A stretch of DNA of 64,000 nucleotides from Herpomyces periplanetae (Eukaryota > Ascomycota > Laboulbeniomycetes > Herpomycetales > Herpomycetaceae): positions 62,001 to 126,000 of the forward strand of contig WMKJ01000005.1 of the NCBI GenBank assembly GCA_009733715.1, read 5' to 3'. Made by a program: the position numbers and the translations under genes. The notes under the pieces are model-generated. The model saw only the letters and a list, made by a program, of their open reading frames with translations, was not told the origin of the DNA and searched no databases. Of the stretch, positions 11,045-22,235 are shown piece by piece (within the stretch, counting starts at the first letter, position 1; each line of letters starts with the position of its first letter).

Positions 11045-11791
11045 TCTATCACCAAACTCCTCCAACTTTCCCCTTTGTCAAGCGTTTTCTACCGCTCACG
11101 ATAACTTTGTCTGACCTGATCAAATATTTTCCCGTCTTCTCACTTTCACAAATTCCTTCAATCAAACGTTAACTTTAACAAGCCAATCCAAGCCTATTTC
11201 TCCCACATCTACCTTAACCCGTTAATCCATTCCACGTCTCGACATCCCATTTCATCCCAATTCATCCTTTTAACAACTCATCTTCCCTCGATCTGCCCAT
11301 TTTCCAAACTCCCCCGTCCCGCATCATCCTTTCTCCGCTCCGCCCACGTGCTACTGCTTAGTCATCCTCGCACACTCGTTCCTCGTGACTTGGCCCGTTT
11401 TTGTGTTAAGGTAACCAATTCGCTTGTTTAACTTCACGATCTTCCCACTTGCACGTATTTTGTTAACATGAATTTTTCAAATAATCGTTTTTGTCTACAA
11501 TTAACTTAACTTCAACAACTCATGGTATGTTTGGGTTGGACTTGAAATATTCATTGGTCTTTACACATTTTTTTCTCTTGGGGAAGCAGGAGTTTTGTTC
11601 AGTTGCTGAGCCTGTCCAAACTTTTCATCCAGTATGCCTTGATTATAGGTCAATTGCGTACTTGGCCTGATTTAAGGATTAGAATATTGCTAGTGTGAAA
11701 GCTTGGATTATAAAATTGGCGAGTACGAAGTATTAAGGTCGATGGAATATTACGTGAACCTCCAAGTTAATCATTTTAAATACACTTCATA
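11045..11791. promoter_or_regulatory. Divergent promoter HDAC / SET gene
   Basis: This is 747 bp between two chromatin-modifier genes transcribed apart. The half near the HDAC is pyrimidine-rich on the plus strand. A CACGTG core is at 11345-11350. No TATA box is evident. Confidence 0.55.
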
Positions 11792-13165
11792 ATGTTGTTA
11801 AACGATGATTCGCCTTCTCCATGCTTACCCGTGTGTACTCCTATCATCGTACAAAATACCTCAGCTCATGAAGCAAAAGGGCGTGGTGTTTATGCTACGC
11901 AAGATATTCAAGCAAATTGTGAGTTAATGGTGACTGACTATGTACCCATCAGCGTTATCACTTATGAGCATTGGCGTGATGTTTGTGCTCATTGCTTCCA
12001 TTATGATTGGGGTGTTAGTTTGCCGGTTAAGTGTAAAGCTACCTTACATGCTTTTTGCAGTCACAAGTGCAACCAAGCTTGGTTAGCGCAATTGTCTCTT
12101 CCAATGGCCTTTGAAGTCTGGGAAATCGTTGATCGTGTTATTCGATCTCGCTCTCAGCGTGCTTTATCACCGGCGGGCCGTCGTTTACGACGAAAGTTTA
12201 ATGAACGACATATTTTGCCTTGCCTTTGGAATTCGTTTTCCCAACGTTGGCTTGAAACAGAGCGACTTGCTTTCGATATCATTGTAAAACGATGTAACCG
12301 TGATACACACGAAACCCATGCTCCCACACCTTCGTTACCGGGAAAAAAAAACTTCTACGGTTCTAATGGTCAATTTTTTCGCGTACTACCTACACTTAAT
12401 TTGGCTAAACATGATTATACTAAACTGGTCCATTGCCTTTCATGGAATCCCGCACCTGATAATTTACGATTACTTTTAACCGGTTGGTTAGCCGTGGCCA
12501 AAAATTCGGAATTTCGACATCAACTTCTCCAATTAGCTTCACACTCATCACCCTACGCCAGTGTAGCCGAATTCGAAGACTTTCGTGTTTCGTTCCTGAT
12601 ACTTTGTTTAATACTTCCCATTCCTACCTTGAAGAGTGTCATGTTCTACCCCGACTCATGTACTTCGTCCATGTTCACTCGTAATTCCATTATATGGAAT
12701 GGACAATTAATTGATCGCCTCGTCGGTGTAATGGCTGCTAACTCATTTGGTATTCGCAGCTATCCCGATTCAAATACTATACTTGCATATGGTCTTTGGC
12801 CGTACGCATCATATTTTAACCATTCCTGTAATGCGAATGTACGCAAGGTTCGTCACGGACGAACCTGGCGTTTCTTTACTCATGAGAATGTGCGCTCCGG
12901 TGCTGAACTTTGTATTAATTACTTGGGGCCTACTGAATCATTCAGTGTGGTGAGCCCACCTCTGTCACTTGTCGCACGGTGGGAGCGTCTTTGGCATACC
13001 TGGCGATTTGTGTGCAAGTGTGATAAGTGTGAACAAGATCTTGCCATGTTACGCACAGTCGTACGCAAGTTAAAGCTCGCTTGTGTTAATCCCGATTGGT
13101 ATTTACGTCGCAGAATCTTACGTTACGACATACGTTGTTATCACATGTATCAGCGTGATGATTGA
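11792..13165 (+). CDS. SET-domain protein, SMYD/Set6-like
   Basis: A single exon encodes 457 residues. The SET domain is split, as in SMYD, Set5 and Set6 proteins. The N-terminal part, near residues 25-50, has HEAKGRGVYATQDIQANCEL. A cysteine-rich insert follows (CAHC ... CKATLHAFCSHKCNQ), resembling an incomplete MYND zinc finger. The C-terminal part, near 330-380, has GLWPYASYFNHSCNANV and GAELCINYLG, the S-adenosylmethionine and knot motifs of active enzymes. A post-SET cysteine motif (CKCDKC) closes the domain. The substrate could be histone or non-histone lysine and cannot be told from sequence. It is divergent from the histone deacetylase gene. Confidence 0.85.
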   Translation: MLLNDDSPSPCLPVCTPIIVQNTSAHEAKGRGVYATQDIQANCELMVTDYVPISVITYEHWRDVCAHCFHYDWGVSLPVKCKATLHAFCSHKCNQAWLAQLSLPMAFEVWEIVDRVIRSRSQRALSPAGRRLRRKFNERHILPCLWNSFSQRWLETERLAFDIIVKRCNRDTHETHAPTPSLPGKKNFYGSNGQFFRVLPTLNLAKHDYTKLVHCLSWNPAPDNLRLLLTGWLAVAKNSEFRHQLLQLASHSSPYASVAEFEDFRVSFLILCLILPIPTLKSVMFYPDSCTSSMFTRNSIIWNGQLIDRLVGVMAANSFGIRSYPDSNTILAYGLWPYASYFNHSCNANVRKVRHGRTWRFFTHENVRSGAELCINYLGPTESFSVVSPPLSLVARWERLWHTWRFVCKCDKCEQDLAMLRTVVRKLKLACVNPDWYLRRRILRYDIRCYHMYQRDD

Positions 13166-14644
13166 TTTGCAGCATCTGCGTGTACGGGGACCACCAAGCC
13201 TGCCGAATCTTGCCTGCAGTTCGCCGCTACCTAAATATGGTGATACGTGCTGTCAGTACGGGACGAGTGTTTCTTGTACTTACGACTTTTTTTCCAAAGA
13301 TGCATGCGTGGGAGTAAATATGTACGTGGATCACAATTTTTTCATACAAGTTTTGTCATAAATAATTATCGGCAAATTCAGGCATTTATACAACGCGTGA
13401 GTTTCTTGGTTATCCCCGTCGATCTCAGTATGTTTCACTGCGACGTTTCGTTTCAACGTGTTTCGTATTAGACTGCAGCATAATGACACAAGCTTAGACC
13501 AATCATGCACCGGCAATTCGGAAAGTTACTGCGGGTGCTGGTATCAAGTACCTACCGCACATAGAACGCTAGCGCGCGTCCTCACTGACGTTGCACTCGA
13601 CGATTTGTATGCGTTGATTGTACTGGTGTGTACGGTGGTCGGAAAAATGAAAGTTACTGTGGTACAATACGAAAATTGAATTTTTTAAATTGAAGGAGGG
13701 AAGTGTGTACATTGTAAAAGTGCAATTTCTCCACGCGTGAATACGTAGTCCGAATTGAATGGCGCGGGTAAATAGCTTGACCAGGTGGATAAGTGGTTAC
13801 ATGTACGCCCTTACTTAGAGGTGGATATGATAACTGCAAATGTGTTAACTGAAAAAAAATGGTAATCATGAAAAGGGCATGATATGTGGATGTGGGTGTT
13901 AGTACAGGTACCAATGTGACTGCGTCCGCGTACACCCACACTCACGTACGCGTACATGCACAAGTACACGACCCAGCAATGGGGAGTAGCACCAGTTAAA
14001 TGAATGCTGGTGCAGAAGAGGCGTACACAAGGAACTAGTACAAGCAAGGGAAACCACTTATCAAGCAAACTTGGGTAAAGAAAAGAAATGTCCGAAAAAG
14101 TGCTATAGCACGCGGACGACAGAAAACGCTAAATTTCTTTCTAATAAAGTGACAATGCACGACTAAACAGTGTACACGAAGGATAATCCAAACCACGCAT
14201 ACACCCGAAGGGATTAGTGGAAGAGAAAATCACGAAAATTGCGTCGGATCCGCGTTCACGATGTTTCCATTTTGAAATAGACGGCACCCGGAATTACTGC
14301 GGCAAAACACCGGCAGACTTCCCCTCCTAATTAGCCGAATAAAGAAGGAAAGAGGGAAGGAGTGAAGCTTGTGGTGGATGGTCCGCGCTTGCTGAAAGAA
14401 TTGGATTAATAAGATGTACCAGTGTCGGAGATAGGATTGTCCGAGCCTTTTGTCAGCGCGTGCGAGGCGCCGACGCGTTTTGTCCCAGACTCGCTCTTTG
14501 GATATGTTAAATGATGGAATAATGAACCTATTATTATAGATGCATCACGATATCGTATGTGTGTATCATTTTCTTTGGGTCGAGCGGCGAAAAAAAAAAG
14601 AAAAAAGAGGGCCATGTTTATCGATATCAATTGCAATTTTATTT
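13166..14644. other. Long convergent intergenic region
   Basis: This 1.48-kb stretch lies between two convergent genes, where fungal genomes usually have a few hundred bases. Many small open frames exist on both strands, but none has recognisable protein character. GTAC and CGTAC words look frequent, including the palindrome GTACGCGTAC at 13946-13955. No tRNA or other RNA gene could be recognised. Confidence 0.45.
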
Positions 14645-16288
14645 TCACACGTTAATGAAACGACTTTTGAGTAACCGTTTACCGGGTCCGCGACTTGGAG
14701 CACCTTGCTTGCCTGAATTAGACCGGAAAAGTATGGATTTGCTCAATCCACTTAACCTATCCATAAGTTTCCCAAAACTAGTTAAATTATTGGGTACACG
14801 TGGGGTCTGCGATGTGGGCCTTGGAGATTTACCATTAGGGAGTGTAGTTTCACTATTTGCCTTTGCACCAGTCGATCTAGGTTCCGCAGGTAATTCCAAC
14901 CCCGCCGTAACTTGGGGTATGGGACTTTCGAACAGAATGGTTCTCGTGGGCGTCACGCTTGCTATCATTTCACTCGGTATAGCGGAAAAGGTTGGAATAG
15001 CTATCGATCCTGTTAAAGTGGTTCGAGTCTGCAAGATAATTTGAGTATGGGTTGCAGGCACAACCCGCACTGTCTGCACCTGGGTTAATTTTGGTCGAGG
15101 TAATAGGTAATTAACATTTTCCACGTAGGGTTTTGCTTTGGCCTTTGGTGATGTTGAAGATGTCGCATTGCTACCCATTATCTCTGTGGGATATCCGTGA
15201 TGATCCTCCAAGGTTGAATTTGAAGCAGGCTTTTTGCCTTTGGGTAACATTGGTACAGATTTGGGCTGGCCCATGCTGTCTTCATTCGTAGGTCGTGTCG
15301 AATTACGAATACCTATTGATGCATTATGCGCCCGTTGAATGTAGTTATTCACCGCTCGTGTATTAGGATCTTGCTGAAATAGTGTAGGAATTGGTGATGA
15401 CTCTTCCGTTGTCAGCGTCTTGCCTAAACTCAGTGTAGAATTAACCAATTTTGTCACTTGAGACATTAAATCAGCTCCATCGGGTGAAAGTGATCGCATT
15501 GCTGATGGAACTATTTCAACATCCAAACATGAGGTGTAAACTTGATCCTTCACACCCGGTGAGGGCCAATCCCATACCCAGTATATTGTAAGAATGGTTC
15601 CCGGTATAGCTGGTATATCTGAGGGAACTTGAAAATTTGATTCACACCATAAAGATGAGTCAGTTTGATTGAAAGCCGCCTGTCTCTGTAATGAACGTGG
15701 AGCACTGTTTAATTCGTAACAACGTGAATCATCAAAATCATTCACTGTTAACAAGCGTCCCTTATTCAACGATCCACGATTCGTCCATGAAAATACATCA
15801 AGCAAAGTCTGACCAGCAGGCGCGCCTTTAGCATTAGGACCAAGTGTCGCATATATGTACACTAGACCAGAGTCGGCCTTTCCTGCCTCTATGTCATTCT
15901 CGACAAACGTTACGTGCCCGTTTTCCAAGTATCTTAAAGCGACAAAGTCTCCAGGAGCTGCGCGTAGTCTTCGAAGTTGGGACATGGGTGCATCCATGGT
16001 TATAGGAGGTGGTGTAAGTGAGAATTGAACAGGCGTGGAGTGTAGTGAATAAGGTTTTTGTTCTTTTGGACTACACACCAAGTCGTCAGAAGAAACCCAT
16101 AATGCAGATTGTGAAGTGGGTAATCTGTATTGTAAATCTTGACCTCCAGGAAAGTTTCGTGGAATATAGCTTCTGGAATAGCCTGGTACTCCAACGTAGC
16201 GACCAGCTTTGATGATTCGGGCCTGTTCAACCCATGAGTGTGAATTGACAAATGAATTTATGAGTAGAGTTATGAGTAAAAATATCAT
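14645..16288 (-). CDS. Secreted DUF7492 protein with N-terminal His after signal cleavage
   Basis: A single exon encodes 547 residues. The start at 16288 gives a clean signal peptide (MIFLLITLLINSFVNS), after which the mature protein would begin HSWVEQ. The domain fills about residues 17-260 and has the landmarks of this fungal secreted family: GVPGYSRSYIPR, LPTSQSALWVSSDDLVC, PGDFVALRYLENGHVTF, VYIYATLG, NDFDDSRCYELN, LWCESNFQVPS and ILTIYWVWDWPSP. A histidine exposed at the mature N-terminus is how copper oxygenases of the LPMO type build their His-brace, so an extracellular copper role is possible; this is inference. The remaining roughly 280 residues are low-complexity Ser/Thr/Pro-rich sequence with many N-glycosylation sites and a basic end. 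No GPI signal is visible. Confidence 0.8.
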   Translation of the reverse strand: MIFLLITLLINSFVNSHSWVEQARIIKAGRYVGVPGYSRSYIPRNFPGGQDLQYRLPTSQSALWVSSDDLVCSPKEQKPYSLHSTPVQFSLTPPPITMDAPMSQLRRLRAAPGDFVALRYLENGHVTFVENDIEAGKADSGLVYIYATLGPNAKGAPAGQTLLDVFSWTNRGSLNKGRLLTVNDFDDSRCYELNSAPRSLQRQAAFNQTDSSLWCESNFQVPSDIPAIPGTILTIYWVWDWPSPGVKDQVYTSCLDVEIVPSAMRSLSPDGADLMSQVTKLVNSTLSLGKTLTTEESSPIPTLFQQDPNTRAVNNYIQRAHNASIGIRNSTRPTNEDSMGQPKSVPMLPKGKKPASNSTLEDHHGYPTEIMGSNATSSTSPKAKAKPYVENVNYLLPRPKLTQVQTVRVVPATHTQIILQTRTTLTGSIAIPTFSAIPSEMIASVTPTRTILFESPIPQVTAGLELPAEPRSTGAKANSETTLPNGKSPRPTSQTPRVPNNLTSFGKLMDRLSGLSKSILFRSNSGKQGAPSRGPGKRLLKSRFINV

Positions 16289-18509
16289 TTTAGCTAAAAT
16301 GTGCAATAGGCACCATAAACGTTTGTCCAAAGGTTAAAAACAGTAGACTGCCACGATAGTATCACCTCGTAAAGGAGAGTAAAGACGAGGTAGAAATGGA
16401 AAACGGATTCATTGATTAATCAGTGCACAAACTTTTGCACGGAAACTTAACCAATTTAACAACCAGGAGAAAATTTAGTATCGAGTAAAGCGGTAATTTA
16501 GCTTATCGGAAACAGGAATCACCGATTGATTAGGTTTGTGCAGAGGAATAAGAAAGGATCAGATTTTTCGATAAACGGAAAAATACCAGCCAGCTGAGCC
16601 GTTAGAGTGCGCGAATAAGTGAGTTAGTGAAGTGTACTTTGAGAGCGTTAACTTTAGCTTTAAGCGTACGTTAAACCAGAACGTTCACAATGCGAATCGC
16701 AAACCAGGAGATATTCAAGGGGTAAACGAAATAATGAGGAGATAAAAGTTGATACGCTGAAATTGAGGGTACTGATGAGGCGAGATAGAACTTGTTAACG
16801 TGTAGCAGTATTAAGCGCGCCCGGAAAGTGGATAAACGAGCCTTTTAATATTTGGGCCATCACTTACCCATTTACTGGTTGATTGATTGATTAGTCCAGA
16901 GTCCGCACCGAAAGATACCCGACGGAAAAGCTACGGGTGCAATAGAAGAGAAGTTTAAGTGAATTGGAACAATGGTAGTTTGCGTTAAACCTGTTACGAT
17001 AGGATATACTTAGGCTATGTGTACTCACATGTACATCCTCCACTCAGACAGACGCTTAAAATGTTCCGTTCACGCAACACAAGCCAGGGTCCATAATCCG
17101 TAACGGGCGTAATTAGCACTACCGTTCGTTAACCCGCTAAACTTTACTTCATAAGTCCGCCCGCATTCTTCTTTACTCTTACATCACACTTACTACCCAT
17201 TTATACCCCTCACCAATCCCCGTTACTTCACATTACGGATAACGTGTAGTATTACTTTTCTCACTTTTGCGAGGGAAGGACGGCTTACCCGTCCACTCTC
17301 GTCCACCCACATCTGTATGTGTAAAACATTTCCATTCCCCCTTAACTTAATGTCCGATACGCATACTCCATCATTCAACCTTTTGTTGTCAACAAACGGT
17401 TCTACTCATTCTTTCACCCTTGGGAGAGAGAAGGATTTTTTTTTGTATTACCGCACGAATAATACAGTCAAAGTGATCAAATACATGACCATGTACACTA
17501 GACTTGTAAGCAGAGACCTCTCTCTCTTCTCTTTTTTCCCTTACTTTTTCTCCCCAAAAACTCTCTTCCAAAGTCTGTACGTGCAGACCCGCCGACGCAG
17601 CTTTCCCAATCCAGTTATTTCCTAATCCGGTAACTATACACTAGGAAGGATTAGACTAGTACCTGACCAATTCACTCGGGAATTTCAGGGGTAAGTTATC
17701 CTGTCTAGGAAGGTATGGTTTGTTTCATAACCATGTGATGCATGCCTCGACTTAAAACTCTCTTCTCACCAATTAAACGGGTCGGTTCCACTTTTATTTT
17801 TCCTTGACGCTTTCTGTTTTGGTCTGTTTCATCTTGTTAGTATCAAGTAGTTCACCTCATTATGATGGTTTACACGCACAAATATACCTTCGATAACACT
17901 TAGACACTCTCGCACGCTTGGCCATTTCTACACTATACACCTTTCTCGTGTTATTGCATCGTAAATTCCACGATTTTTCATTAAAGAAAGGTTTGGTTTC
18001 ATTTCACCAATCGCTCATACTTTATACTCGTGGGGATGCTTAAACGCTTGATCCCCTAACCAAGTTTGAAACTGTTGCCTCATCTAAATCCTACCAGGCG
18101 TGTCTTCATTTCAGCTAAAACGTACTCCCCTCAAATCCCTCATAACTCAACCGTTGTTTCACTATTACCGTCTACGCCATAAAACACACCACATAGACAT
18201 TTTCTTGCCCTTGTACATTGCTTTTTGCAACATGCCACCATCATCTACTTACACATTGCGTACAAGCAACACATTCTTATACAAATTATACAAAAATCTC
18301 AATATGCTTCCACATTACGCTATACAACCTTTCTTATCAATTCAACCTATAATATTAACAAAATAATTAACGCCTAGTATATTCTAACGCCAAATATCAA
18401 ACTTCCCTCCTAAAATTTCAATAGGGACCCTTCCTCATCCTTCATTAAAGCAAAAATATCTTCTTCACATAACACGAGAAATTTTCTCAATATAAACTTC
18501 TCATTACCA
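16289..18509. other. 2.2-kb intergenic region with a strand-composition switch
   Basis: The left part (to about 17,000) is purine-rich on the plus strand, which makes a CT-rich promoter for the DUF7492 gene reading left. From about 17,100 to 18,500 the plus strand is strongly pyrimidine-rich. I found no protein gene in the right half. It may hold the forkhead 3' region and possibly a non-coding transcript. Confidence 0.45.
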
Positions 18510-21500
18510 TCATTCATCAAACGCCTTTGCTTCAAAACCACTCTTCATAGAATTGGAAAACACTTCAAATCCATCACCCCCTCCAGCCTTAAGCCCTGAT
18601 TTTCCTCCCGGTTCTTCCTTAACATTACACACACTATTGGTTCCTACGCTCAGCCCGCTACTTTCCGTCAAGGCACGCTGCATCATTAAGTAACCGCGTT
18701 CATCGTCAAAATGTTTGGAGCTTAACGGTGTGAAACGTTGCAATATTTCTTCAACGTCTGTTAAACTTTCTTGTGTGCTATAACTTCCGTTTAAGTTATC
18801 ATCCATTAAACCAGGTCGATTTTGATTAACTTTAGCGTTAAAATACCGTAAAACTTCATCTCCACATCCTCCACTTTCCACCTCACTTCGATATCGGGTC
18901 AGCCCGGAAAACCGCTTCACTCTACCTTCATTAAAGGGCAAGCGTGCCACACTATTCCGATTCCAATCTTTTCTCATGTCCGTTAAACTTGTCATATAGA
19001 AGCCCGTCTCGTCTTGATCTTCTTCCCGTCCTACACTAATGTAACTCGCCTGACATCGCCCTTTCTCCGCATAACTTGCAAAATTTTCAATTCGATGATT
19101 CACATCTCCCTGGTGTTCCATATATTTGTTAACAAAGCTCCCATCGCATTGAAACCCTGTCATCTCCCCACCCTCATGAATCCCCGGTCCAATTTGTGGA
19201 TGGTAATAGTACTTGTTATCGTAGTCAGTTTCTAGGTAACGCATGTATAAGTTTTGTCCCATCATTCCGTCTCTACCTTCCGGTGAGAAACATTCACTTA
19301 GACTGGGCTTCACTTCATGATTTCCGCCATTAAACACCTTCTCTTCCCCGTCCACACCCTCAATCATTTCCGATATTCCTATTGTCGCCATCGATGTCGG
19401 TAAAAGCCCTGATTCCCTCTTAGTCCCTCCTTCTCTTTCATTCACTATTATTTCATCACCAGCTTCCTTTTGCGTGCTCGATGTTGAACCGTTTACCCCC
19501 GATTTTCCTTCATCTCGCCACTGAATAAGTGCTAATTGATCCAAGTCTTCAATACTTATTCCGGCTCCTTCATCAAGATCCAGCTCGATTCCCATGTCAT
19601 TGTATTCTACCGGTGTTGCTTGAGTTAACCTCGTCTCTTCATCAAGTAGAAGCCTGTTCTGCTTGTTTTTCACTACCAAGCTTCCATCACCCTTATCTTC
19701 ATCCATATCATTATTGCAATTACTTTTGCCCGTCCGGTTTCCAATATCTGATTGTAGTTCTTTAACCTCGTCTCCCACTACACGTCTTCTTTCCATATTC
19801 ATACCCATATCCAAATCAATCGCTAAATCCATGCTCATATCCAACCCTAAGTCCATTCCTGCTTCAACTCCTAAGCCCATTTCTAAATTCATATCAAGTC
19901 CGTCATTCATATTGGATCCGACACCAAGCTCTAATTCCATATCCATGCCCATGTCCAAATCAAGATCCAAGCCTACGCCCAGTTCACTGTCAGCCTCCAT
20001 TTCAAATGAAACATGCTCATTTCCTAGTAACTTCTCCGGATTGGAAATCCTTTTTGCCTTTTTTTTTGGATCCCTATACTTTCCTTCCTCCCTATCGCCG
20101 TTCGGGTTATTCACCGTACTTCCCTCAAGGTTAAGAATTTCTAGGTTAGGGTTTAGTCCTATGGAATTCTCCATACTATGCTGTCCAATCGTTGGTACAC
20201 ATGTATTTAAAATGTCCGTTTCCTCTTTCGACGCCCTGTCATTGAATACACCAGCATCTGCCGGATTGATAAATTCTGTCAATGGATCCGCAAGTGTATT
20301 ACCCTCGGAAGTCGATGATTTAGTTCTTATTCCCGGCTCCGTTTCGGTTGAAAGTAAATTCGTCGTTAACAATTTTGTTGATGAATCTCCATCCTCATTA
20401 TTGCATGGTTTAGCAGTTCTTACATGTCGTTCACCTCCGTTCGTTTTTCGCGATTTGCTACCATCGCTAGCTGCCCTTACCCGATACCTTGTAGTTGATT
20501 TAACCCCTTCTCGCAGTGCAGCCTCCGTTAACCGCCATTTAAAACCACGACGTGCATCCTCCGTTCGCTGACTTGACGATATATTGCAGTTGCACTGACA
20601 TTTACACACCCCATCTATGGAATACGGACAATTATCATCACCATCTTCGAATTCCTGAAAATTTCGCTTCCGTTTGTTCGAAGTCGTTCGTGATCCTGAT
20701 ATCTCATTTAATCCATCACTAGTATCGCGTGTATGTTGTGATTTAAAACTACGCTGTCCTATTGATGTTCCATTATGCTCTTGAGAGTCATTCCGATGAT
20801 GATGATGGTGATGATGGTGTTCGTGGTCATAATGAACCACTTTGACAAAAGCCTAATCTCATACCGTTGTAAGTGCTCCATACTTTCACCTATAACATAC
20901 CACAAACGGGGAAAAACATATACTCTAAACCACATGTAATATTCACGATAGCACATCACGAAAAGCGACGCTAATCGTATTTCCCAGTGTTCATGTAGTA
21001 AAACTTATTGGATATACATCACTTACCCCATTCATCGAAAGATTGTGACGAATACTATTCTGCCAACCTCGCCCTCTACCTCGCCCACCTCTAGATGTGC
21101 CGCCATTTCGATCAGACTTACTACCTGAATCTTCATCTTTGGCTTTATCAGTGTTCCGTCGAAACCACTCATAAATATCCTTCAACACCATAGTATGCTG
21201 GGGCGCGGACAAGAGTGCTCGAAATATGAGTCGAGCATAAGGCTCATCCTTACTAGGAGGACTCAACGGTGCACTAGAGTTAACGCCGGCTTTACCATTA
21301 GGATTTCCCCTTGCGCTAGCAGCAAGATTAACTTCCGGGCTAACACTTCTCGCTACATCACTTGAATTAAGCGAATTCACTGATGTAGCAGCCAGATTTT
21401 CATGGGTGGGTGTTCGCTCAGCTTGAACACGCCCAAATGTGGTAGCTCTATCATTAACTTGAAGTGTAGGTTGGGCAAATATAGCTGTTTTGGTAGAACC

Positions 21501-22235
21501 GTTAACCCGGCTTCTATTTCTCGAAGAGCGTGGTTTCAGTGAATTATCCATTTCAGTATTCTCGTTTGCTCTAACATTTTCGCTCGAACTTGGCTGCGAG
21601 TTAAGTCTGGTTCGGGCTCGAGTCCGCGTTCTTGTTGAGCTTGATTCAGCCCAGAACTTACTTTGCACTTCAGCATTGTCTTTCATCCTAGTCCTTATAC
21701 GGGACGATGAATACACTTGAGCTTTCCCGTTACGCTTATCCGTAACCATTGGCAAATCCTCACTAGACCTTTGAGTGTCTATCTCCAAAACTTTTCCCAC
21801 ATTGTACTCTGATGGCATCTGATCCGTTAGAGGAATATTGGAATTCGTATAAGCTTCAAGAGTAGCCTGACCGCATAAATTTTGAGAAAATCCATTTGTA
21901 AGTGTTAAGGACTCATTGTTCATGAGCGGGCAGAGGCTACCTTCGGGTTCAGATTTGACTGAATTGAGCATATTATCCAATTTACCAAGCTCATCTGCTC
22001 TAGAATGAGTTGGAGCAAATATATTCATTTCGTGAACGAGAAGTGATTGCTGCGGCGGGGGTGATTTATCACTTTGGGATACATTGCTTTGACATGCATC
22101 AATATCGTCATTGGCCATGTATATTTGGGCAGATGATAGAACGGTTATTCCGTCATCCCACTTCCCGGCAGGATAGCCACCACCCCATTCTTTTTGTGCT
22201 TGCAAATCATAAGCCCAAGGATGATTCAAGTCCAT
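18510..22235 (-). CDS. Fungal forkhead transcription factor, two exons
   Basis: Exon 1 is 22235-21027 and exon 2 is 20852-18510, with a 174-nt intron (donor GTAAGT, acceptor GATTAG). The product is 1183 residues. The intron splits the DNA-binding domain exactly at NLSMNG-AFVKV. The domain begins near residue 328 (DEPYARLIFRALLSAP, MVLKDIYEWFRRNTDKA) and carries the recognition helix GWQNSIRHNLSMNG. About 23 RG-rich residues are inserted before that helix. After AFVKV, the wing holds an insertion of about 98 residues with eight consecutive histidines and a C-x7-C-x-C-x-C-x-C cluster. The domain then resumes with FKWRLTEAALREGVKSTTRYR, typical of fungal forkheads. Further on is a long repeat of acidic and Leu/Met/Gly residues that could be an activation domain. 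Its targets are unknown. Confidence 0.9.
19795..19995 (-). repeat. Imperfect tandem repeat coding an acidic Leu/Met tract
   Basis: Variants of a short unit encode alternating Asp/Glu and Leu/Met/Gly, for example LDLDLDMGMDMELELG and LGLDMSMDLAIDLDMG, over about 65 residues of the forkhead protein. The DNA repeats the words CCATATCCA and ATCAAG. Confidence 0.8.
20793..20825 (-). repeat. CAT/CAC repeat coding His8 in the forkhead wing
   Basis: A run of (GAT/GGT)-type units on the plus strand encodes HEHHHHHHHH in the wing of the forkhead domain, just after strand AFVKV. Confidence 0.85.

Noticed and set aside
13083-13361. 92-codon frame overlapping the SET gene end
   Set aside because: It lacks recognisable motifs and starts inside the SET coding region in another frame.
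19663-20571. 302-codon plus-strand frame opposite the forkhead gene
   Set aside because: It is antisense to the repetitive forkhead exon and consists of low-complexity Ser/Pro/Leu sequence mirroring the repeat.
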